From: Clostridia bacterium
GTDB lineage: Bacteria; Bacillota; Clostridia; Oscillospirales; Acutalibacteraceae
NCBI GenBank assembly: GCA_017437165.1
Contig: JAFSBS010000456.1
Location: 1-10,510 of the forward strand
Reading direction: 5' to 3'
Length of the DNA: 10,510 nt
The notes under the pieces were generated by a model, which was not told the DNA's origin, searched no databases, and saw only the letters and a list, made by a program, of their open reading frames with translations. The translations under genes were made by a program, and so were the position numbers. Every line of letters begins with the position of its first letter. Within the stretch, counting starts at the first letter, position 1. This document shows, piece after piece, positions 8,301 through 10,510 of the stretch.

Positions 8301-9069
8301 CACCGTTATCATCAACAGTAAACGGAACTGAAGCATTACCATCTGAAACCAGAGTTAATAAAAGACCATTTTTTACTGCTTCCAGAGTTGGTGCTTTAAC
8401 TGTAATTTTATGTGATGTTTCTGCATCCAGAGCAGAAACATAGTTAAGACTCCCCTCTTTTGCAGTAGGGTCTGTGCTCTTTACCATTTTAGGATAAAGT
8501 GTAATATTTTTATTAATTACATCATCAGTACCTGCAAGAAGGGCAAGGTCACTGTCATAATACCAACCTGCAAAAACGTAACCCTCTCGTGTAGGGAGTG
8601 GCATTGAGTAAACCAACTCACCTGAATCAACAAGTTGTTCTTCAGGAAGTTTTGTTGCCTTTTTGTCTTCTTCTGACATATTGTCAGGGTAAGCAAAAGT
8701 AACTTTGCGGTAAACTTTTACATCAGTATTATCACCACCCGAAGAACCGTTGCCTGATCCCCCATTTGAACCACCATTTGATGGTTTGTTTATTGGTGAA
8801 TTGGTAGGTTTTTTATCATCTGAATTCCAGATGTTTTCAATCCACAAATCACCGTCAGAAAAATCATCCTTTTCGTCCTTGTCATCTTTTTTGTCTGACT
8901 CATCATTTTTGTCATCTGTTTTATCAGTATTGGTCTGAATGTTTTCTGTTTCGTCAACTGGCGGAACAGTTTCATTCTTTTTACAACCTGTCAGAACAGA
9001 TGTAAACATTGTAAGCATAGTACACAATACAAGTACTAAACTTAAAATGCGCCTGGTAGTATGTTTCAT
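2305..9069 (-). CDS. Giant surface lipoprotein with InlB-B and MucBP-like repeats
   Basis: A 2254-residue protein predicted to be exported and held on the outer face of the membrane by a lipid. Residues 1-29 are a lipoprotein signal with lipobox LTGC and lipidated Cys29. A linker (30-116) is first Asp/Lys/Glu-rich, then Gly/Ser/Asn-rich, and would carry the rest through the wall. Next come an InlB-B/Flg_new repeat (117-196, GYVFAGWYYD), a beta domain (about 200-320), two related modules with VGDVIAL and VGDFIAL (371-430, 459-519), a helical stretch (520-570), a long beta-rich part without recognised domain (about 600-960), and a beta domain (975-1075). From 1080 to 2249 there are about nine further InlB-B-like repeats, most ending LYAxW, interspersed with about five MucBP-like units ending YYxRN. 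No LPXTG motif or enzyme domain is visible. A role in adhesion or carbohydrate/protein binding is inferred from the repeat families. The start is supported by GGAG (9078-9081), 8 bases upstream, and by the signal peptide. The frame is intact throughout. Confidence 0.9.
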   Translation of the reverse strand: MKHTTRRILSLVLVLCTMLTMFTSVLTGCKKNETVPPVDETENIQTNTDKTDDKNDESDKKDDKDEKDDFSDGDLWIENIWNSDDKKPTNSPINKPSNGGSNGGSGNGSSGGDNTDVKVYRKVTFAYPDNMSEEDKKATKLPEEQLVDSGELVYSMPLPTREGYVFAGWYYDSDLALLAGTDDVINKNITLYPKMVKSTDPTAKEGSLNYVSALDAETSHKITVKAPTLEAVKNGLLLTLVSDGNASVPFTVDDNGDGTYTVLPNGGLKAGKTYQLSAIDREQTVSQDGVMPADDDYVLFIYDGEVQKKEIRFYNIFTTREEESNLKIDDDVKFIKTDKISGFDMEEATGLYTISLSKTDGSIAMKDNSATGVFTYSGNDISVGDVIALHDGKIDTEENTVVDGDVAYVEITSVEGNKYFYKSAKAEDVVFLPDVLPVPKHADKDDSENTLTLDNDVLDFTYFENQEVLNGDTKANVGDFIALYEGVLGETETADYYEITGVKKGAETTVVTVKPVTVDELKNALSTYETNGVDMQLPESEVEALEEKIVEQAEDSGFAEKTAQYILQNKLGTDEEVVFGKKYHLSPDQMQLFGMDVEAGNLSYMVRLDPPEIRADITTKLKKVTQLNKGTGLRVAFGVTIPVGIEVVENGYRVIESFYLDLYVTFEQEVKFNTRFSADVQWDNWAYIIWWIDEVVVNAGFDMGVYTGVGAVASVYTEKYHQKSYFWNELVEKKDGTFSSASNIATKLNNMLKDGNVSFFNVDEENSLINEYSKMLEREIDYVDILAIRLYHNKGYVDPKTHIVNYVLDVELVFGAKLNITMGVSFEALSVKQYNFTLNMFDAKGSASVVDKQTPYTNFNFFIMGNLGLRAGIRVTFSIGLISVKLDNLGAMIEVGVYLDLYGFFYFHYDWNGETNKHNVQSGGALYAAIGLYVDLDLFGGVLLDLASFRFHLYEGELELWNSGNADNIVSVVDPEFSQTIYNTKTVTISPYNLRLRKVNVLTGKTEDVIKGLENFAVYLTNPKFSYDKSTGSITVNPEDSDIELSTQARFTYTGKTASFTKEPLTVIFNLTWKKTKPSMQVEYYEPFTIIYKDGEKFGSPDDSRTRWFIEDSKLPALENYDDQKPGYDFFGWQISCAALPEYDGKMLHEVNCLEGVKMPDVPIGLTPIYVERTDTPFTITHLVASVDDPSVYEVYEEVKKTGKTGDRIGLEEVLSKEGFTHDISKFPVNFTAEIADGIMYTDYGTYIAGDGSTNLCIYYNRDEYRVTFYANNPDYEYFGEDEISETKLLRFGQELQVPDYAEVEIPGYTFKGWSLTKDGSSGIIELPETISVSENKSVEYYAIWEADEVEFEVNYFIQNSDGTFSKEPSYTEVHTAPAGTKIDYSILAPQDESLFESTWYSHCSAAAVVNDEPVKYEKAHIDALDYISLSVYYKRNYKQVWWNNTELDYHYQGEEFTIPAESDSEEFKKAGYTLIGWKSLGYGDEKVYLPGEKYTMGEFMLYFSAVYEANDDTPYIVNHIREDVGGSFTSSECETETEKLTGTTDSKVKPEVKTYKGYTSPAKQEVTIAGDGTTVVNYHYYRNEHYIKFELDGGILRGTYTPSYKYGVPFYVFEYEDGFSLTKTGYVLKGFYLKGDETKTLIDTDYYISGDEIYSDEDIVLVALWEAKSYNYKTEYYLEQLDGTYVLTQTETGKSPFGSTVNADEISFTGFTVNKNVSGSVSSGVITSDDALTLKLYYTRNTYDAKWMSYDGSTVLATTKVKFGDTIKAPATFNADNTRPGYALTGWLDVEYGKMSADGATLYAKTSGVWTAANYTVAFNGNGATSGTMQSLSLTYGQSKALTSNEFKKTGYVFNGWNTKADGTGTKYSDQETVLNLATSGTVTLYAQWIAGNSTAYKVEHYFEDLTGKFVIDNSKTQNFTGVTNSTVNASEITVDGFTFDSNNALNVKSATVNADGSTVLKLYYTRNSYDLVFDFNNSTIKTMVDIKKINEETGEERVVGKEVGNFSFPDITVSVKYGQTFADAVKNVTIPEAAGYTFENWTLENASYDESTTMPIGGLTLYANWKPIEITITFYCGNKYSGYSGATGTTVTKTYNYGDEISLPELDFAYEDRVITGWVFNDCSGGPGNYPIHCEWPLQLVYGRYAEGSGFIDKNKTSLDMSPYWSKNYTEITFHGNGGTGSMEKQLIDPNAGGMPIFKNKFVRDGYEFIGWNTEQDGSGEMYDIDGSYYPENVYGKSEVILYAQWEKVSAE
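3164..3292 (-). repeat. Nucleotide-level duplicate, copy 2 (MucBP-like end)
   Basis: This stretch matches 3845-3973 at a constant offset of 681 bases. The edges are identical: 24 bases at 3164-3187 equal 3845-3868 (coding LKLYYTRN), and 16 bases at 3277-3292 equal 3958-3973 (coding the STVNA region). The middle has diverged without net length change. The offset corresponds to 227 residues, one MucBP-like unit plus two InlB-B-like units. Confidence 0.75.
3845..3973 (-). repeat. Nucleotide-level duplicate, copy 1 (MucBP-like end)
   Basis: Partner of 3164-3292, 681 bases away. It encodes most of the second half of the MucBP-like unit at residues 1670-1740, against 1896-1970 for the other copy. 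The shared edges of 24 and 16 identical bases suggest duplication, or gene conversion more recent than for the other units. Confidence 0.75.
6190..7272 (-). other. Unassigned beta-rich core of the lipoprotein
   Basis: Residues about 600-960, with no domain I recognise. Much of it alternates hydrophobic and polar residues in runs that look like long amphipathic beta strands, for example around 865-905 (LGLRAGIRVTFSIGLISVKL) and 925-960 (ALYAAIGLYVDLDLFGGVLL). It is rich in Tyr, Phe and Trp and has no cysteine. A more polar, partly helical insert lies at about 720-790. Because it is longer than any single repeat and sits between the N-terminal modules and the C-terminal array, it may be the functional part of the protein. 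That is inference. Confidence 0.5.
7513..7695 (-). repeat. GDxIAL beta module, copy 2
   Basis: Residues about 459-519. VGDFIALYEG (477-486) followed by YYEITGVKKG parallels VGDVIALHDG and YVEITSVEGN in copy 1. The order and spacing of strands are the same: FTY strand, GD turn, IAL strand, EIT strand, then a closing strand ending in VTVDEL. I do not know a named family for this module. The two copies are clearly diverged at the DNA level. Confidence 0.6.
7780..7959 (-). repeat. GDxIAL beta module, copy 1
   Basis: Residues about 371-430. TGVFTYSGNDISVGDVIALH opens the module and YVEITSVEGN follows about 25 residues later, ending in AKAEDVVFL. It is the partner of residues 459-519. The VGDxIAL core recalls small barrel or clamp folds of surface proteins, but no enzymatic residues stand out. 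Confidence 0.6.
8722..8982 (-). other. Low-complexity wall-spanning linker of the lipoprotein
   Basis: Residues 30-116, directly after the lipidated Cys29. The first half is dominated by Asp, Lys, Glu, Asn and Thr (for example DKNDESDKKDDKDEKDD at 54-69). A short WIENIW patch at 76-81 interrupts it, and the second half is Asn/Pro then Gly/Ser (95-113). Such composition is expected to be disordered and is common just after the lipid anchor in Gram-positive lipoproteins. Confidence 0.8.
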
Positions 9070-9112
9070 ACTTTCATCTCCAAATTATATTTTAGGAAAA
9101 TTGCCACCCTAC

Positions 9113-9141
9113 ATTTTACTACTTACATTTTTATATGTAAA
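9113..9141 (-). promoter_or_regulatory. Promoter of the giant lipoprotein gene
   Basis: Read on the minus strand: -35 TTTACA (9141-9136), a 17-base spacer, and -10 TAAAAT (9118-9113), each one base from consensus. Transcription would start near 9106 and give a leader of about 37 bases containing the GGAG at 9081-9078. A 6-bp inverted repeat (TTACAT 9123-9128, ATGTAA 9135-9140) lies across the spacer and -35 and could be an operator. The rest of 9070-9216 is AT-rich with no gene. Confidence 0.6.
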
Positions 9142-9216
9142 TATTTTCTTGAAAATTTCTACATATTACACAAAAAATTATTTTGCTCTGAAGGATCCAG
9201 GGGTTATGAATCAGTT

Positions 9217-9263
9217 AAAATAAAAACAGGAAACGGAGTTGATTTTCTCTGTTTCCTGTTTTC
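9217..9263 (-). terminator. Terminator of the eda-kdgK unit
   Basis: A perfect 12-bp stem (9223-9234 with 9251-9262) enclosing a loop in which three more bases can pair after one mismatch. On the minus strand it is followed by TTTTTATTTTAA counting the stem's own end, and it begins 18 bases after the kdgK stop codon. It separates the sugar-acid genes from the lipoprotein gene. The plus-strand tail is a poorer T run. Confidence 0.85.
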
Positions 9264-9280
9264 TAATTCCTAGTCCCTGA

Positions 9281-10303
9281 TTATCTCTGAACTCTACCGC
9301 TTGCGTCGCCACCAGCTAATTTCTCAACCTCTGCAACTGAAACTCTGTTATAGTCGCCTTCAATTGAGTGCTTTAATGCAGATGCCGCAACTGCGAACTC
9401 AATAGCGTCTTGTGTTGATTTACCTGTTAACAATGAGTAAATAAGACCGCCACCGAATGAGTCACCGCCACCAACACGGTCTGTAATATGAAGATGATAT
9501 GATTTTGAGAAGCAATAGTTTTCACCATCATAGAGCATACCTGCCCAGTCATTATCTGAAGCAGAAATTGATGAACGCAATGTAATTGCTACCTTTTCAA
9601 ATCCGAATTTATCTGCTAATTGCTTAGCAACTGATTTATAACCCTCGTGGTTTAATTTACCACCGTAAATATCTGTATCCTCTGCTTCAATTCCGAAAAC
9701 GTCTTTTGCATCTTCTTCGTTAGAAATACAAACATCAACATACTGGCAAAGTTCAGTCATTGCTTTTCTTGCTTCTTCTCTTGTCCAGAGTTTGCCTCTA
9801 TAGTTTAAGTCACAAGAAATTTTAACGCCTCTTGCCTTTGCAGCCTTACAAGCTTCAAGACAGATTTCTGTAACATTAGCACCTAATGCCGGTGTAATGC
9901 CTGTAAAATGGAACCAATCTGCACCCTCGAAGATTGAATCCCAATCAAATTCACTTTTATCCGCTTCCATAATTGCAGAATGCGCTCTGTCATAAATACA
10001 AACAGAACCGCGTTGTGAAGCACCTTTTTCAAGGAAGTAAATACCAACTCTGTCGCCACCGCGAACAATTTTTGTAGTATCAACGCCAAATGCTCTGAGT
10101 GAGTTTACAGCACCCTGACCAATAGCGTGTGTCGGTAATTTTGTAACAAATACACTATCTAAACCATAGTTTACAAGTGACACCGCAACATTTGCTTCGC
10201 CACCGCCGAATGTAGCCTGCATCTGGTCATTCTGGAAAAATCTGTAATAACCCATTGGTGCAAGTCTTAACATCAATTCACCGAATGTAACAACTCTTTT
10301 CAT
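9281..10303 (-). CDS. kdgK: 2-dehydro-3-deoxygluconokinase (KDG kinase), PfkB family
   Basis: This cytosolic kinase phosphorylates 2-keto-3-deoxygluconate with ATP to give KDPG, the substrate of the aldolase encoded just upstream. The 340 residues fit the ribokinase/PfkB fold. The N-terminal sugar-binding motif GGGEANVAVSLVNYG is at 33-47, and YDRAHSAI at 104-111 is of the type seen in KDG kinases. DLNYR at 165-169 matches the conserved DxNxR. The C-terminal PfkB signature DRVGGGDSFGGG is at 275-286, with catalytic base Asp281; the usual GAGD reads GGGD here. Assignment as KDG rather than fructose or another sugar kinase rests on overall similarity and on the adjacent eda. The start codon is 2 bases after the eda stop, with GGAGG at 10315-10311. 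A terminator follows. Confidence 0.92.
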   Translation of the reverse strand: MKRVVTFGELMLRLAPMGYYRFFQNDQMQATFGGGEANVAVSLVNYGLDSVFVTKLPTHAIGQGAVNSLRAFGVDTTKIVRGGDRVGIYFLEKGASQRGSVCIYDRAHSAIMEADKSEFDWDSIFEGADWFHFTGITPALGANVTEICLEACKAAKARGVKISCDLNYRGKLWTREEARKAMTELCQYVDVCISNEEDAKDVFGIEAEDTDIYGGKLNHEGYKSVAKQLADKFGFEKVAITLRSSISASDNDWAGMLYDGENYCFSKSYHLHITDRVGGGDSFGGGLIYSLLTGKSTQDAIEFAVAASALKHSIEGDYNRVSVAEVEKLAGGDASGRVQR

Positions 10304-10305
10304 TT

Positions 10306-10510
10306 TTAGCCCTCCATTTTTTCAAGTGCTTCTTTTACGAAGAAACTACCGCCAATAGCAGCAACTTTGTCAAACGCAAGAAATTCATCTATGTTATTTC
10401 TGTCAACGCCACCGGTTGGAATAAACTTAACCTGTGGGAATGGACCTGAAAGAGCCTTTAATGCTTTTAAACCACCGTAAATATTTGCAGGGAAGAACTT
10501 AACTGTAGTA
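10306..10510 (-). CDS. eda: KDPG/KHG aldolase, C-terminal part (cut by window end)
   Basis: Only the last 67 codons are visible. The enzyme splits 2-keto-3-deoxy-6-phosphogluconate into pyruvate and glyceraldehyde 3-phosphate through a Schiff base. The visible part begins TTVKFFPAN; its lysine aligns with the Schiff-base lysine (Lys133 of E. coli Eda, in FKFFPAE). Further family landmarks are GGLKALKALSGPFPQVKF, PTGGV and the phosphate-binding IGGS. The protein stops about 12 residues after IGGSF, roughly 20-30 residues earlier than E. coli Eda, so the last helix seems short or missing. The gene overlaps the ribosome binding site of kdgK and lies 2 bases upstream of it, so the two are surely cotranscribed and probably translationally coupled. 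Confidence 0.92.
   Translation of the reverse strand, partial: TTVKFFPANIYGGLKALKALSGPFPQVKFIPTGGVDRNNIDEFLAFDKVAAIGGSFFVKEALEKMEG
10311..10315 (-). promoter_or_regulatory. kdgK ribosome binding site inside the end of eda
   Basis: GGAGG on the minus strand, spanning the last Met-Glu-Gly codons of eda, 7 bases before the kdgK ATG. It fixes the kdgK start and means that ribosomes finishing eda end on top of the kdgK initiation site. Confidence 0.85.

Noticed and set aside
4206..8975. Several open frames of 61-74 codons inside the lipoprotein gene (for example 4206-4430, 5268-5453, 7361-7582, 8750-8938, 8790-8975)
   Set aside because: They overlap an intact, domain-supported frame, and their composition mirrors the low-complexity or repeat coding sequence.
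2305..9069. Frameshift or gene fusion as the origin of the very long frame
   Set aside because: The frame is continuous from a lipoprotein signal to a complete final repeat, with a good ribosome binding site and terminator. Domain joins are clean and no repeat is cut in half.
9084..9089. Perfect TATAAT on the minus strand before the lipoprotein gene
   Set aside because: It sits 2 bases upstream of the GGAG, so transcription would start within or after the ribosome binding site, and no -35 lies at the right distance. The TTTACA/TAAAAT pair further up is better.
8939..9273. Two overlapping plus-strand open frames of 94 and 70 codons near the lipoprotein start
   Set aside because: Neither has a ribosome binding site. 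They overlap the lipoprotein signal sequence and promoter and run into the kdgK terminator, and the hydrophobic translations follow from AT-rich DNA.

Overview
The window looks like chromosomal DNA from a low-GC Bacillota, most likely a gut-type clostridium (Oscillospiraceae or Lachnospiraceae-like). The reasons are AT-rich intergenic DNA, strong GGAG/GGAGG ribosome binding sites, hairpin-plus-T-run terminators, a lipoprotein signal with an InlB/MucBP-type repeat protein, and an SH3b-C39 secreted protein. The assignment is inferred from style and protein families; there is no rRNA or other marker gene to confirm it.

Layout, left to right. Bases 1-176 are an AT-rich leader with a good promoter for a nifR3/DusB-type tRNA-dihydrouridine synthase (177-1148, +). 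A 123-base gap then holds a long imperfect inverted repeat whose right arm contains the ribosome binding site of the next gene. That gene (1272-2258, +) encodes a secreted protein with two SH3b domains and a C39-like cysteine peptidase domain. It ends at a perfect 15-bp hairpin shared with the convergent neighbour. The neighbour (2305-9069, -) fills two thirds of the window and encodes a 2254-residue lipoprotein. Its parts are a lipobox cysteine, an acidic then Gly/Ser/Asn-rich linker, one InlB-B-type repeat, two copies of a 'GDxIAL' beta module, about 350 residues of beta-rich sequence I do not recognise, and a C-terminal array alternating MucBP-like and InlB-B-like (Flg_new) modules. Its own promoter lies at about 9113-9141. 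Beyond a separate terminator is a two-gene unit on the minus strand: eda (KDPG aldolase, cut by the window end) followed after 2 bases by kdgK (KDG kinase).

Functionally these are independent units. eda-kdgK is the lower part of hexuronate/pectin-type sugar-acid catabolism (KDG to KDPG to pyruvate plus glyceraldehyde 3-phosphate). dus is tRNA modification housekeeping. The C39 protein and the giant lipoprotein are both envelope-facing and converge on one terminator, but nothing in the sequence shows that they act together.

The least ordinary items are the architecture and unassigned core of the giant lipoprotein, the patchy codon use within it, the RBS-covering inverted repeat before the C39 gene, and the short C-terminus of the aldolase. 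I found no CRISPR array, transposase, tRNA, rRNA or recognisable riboswitch.
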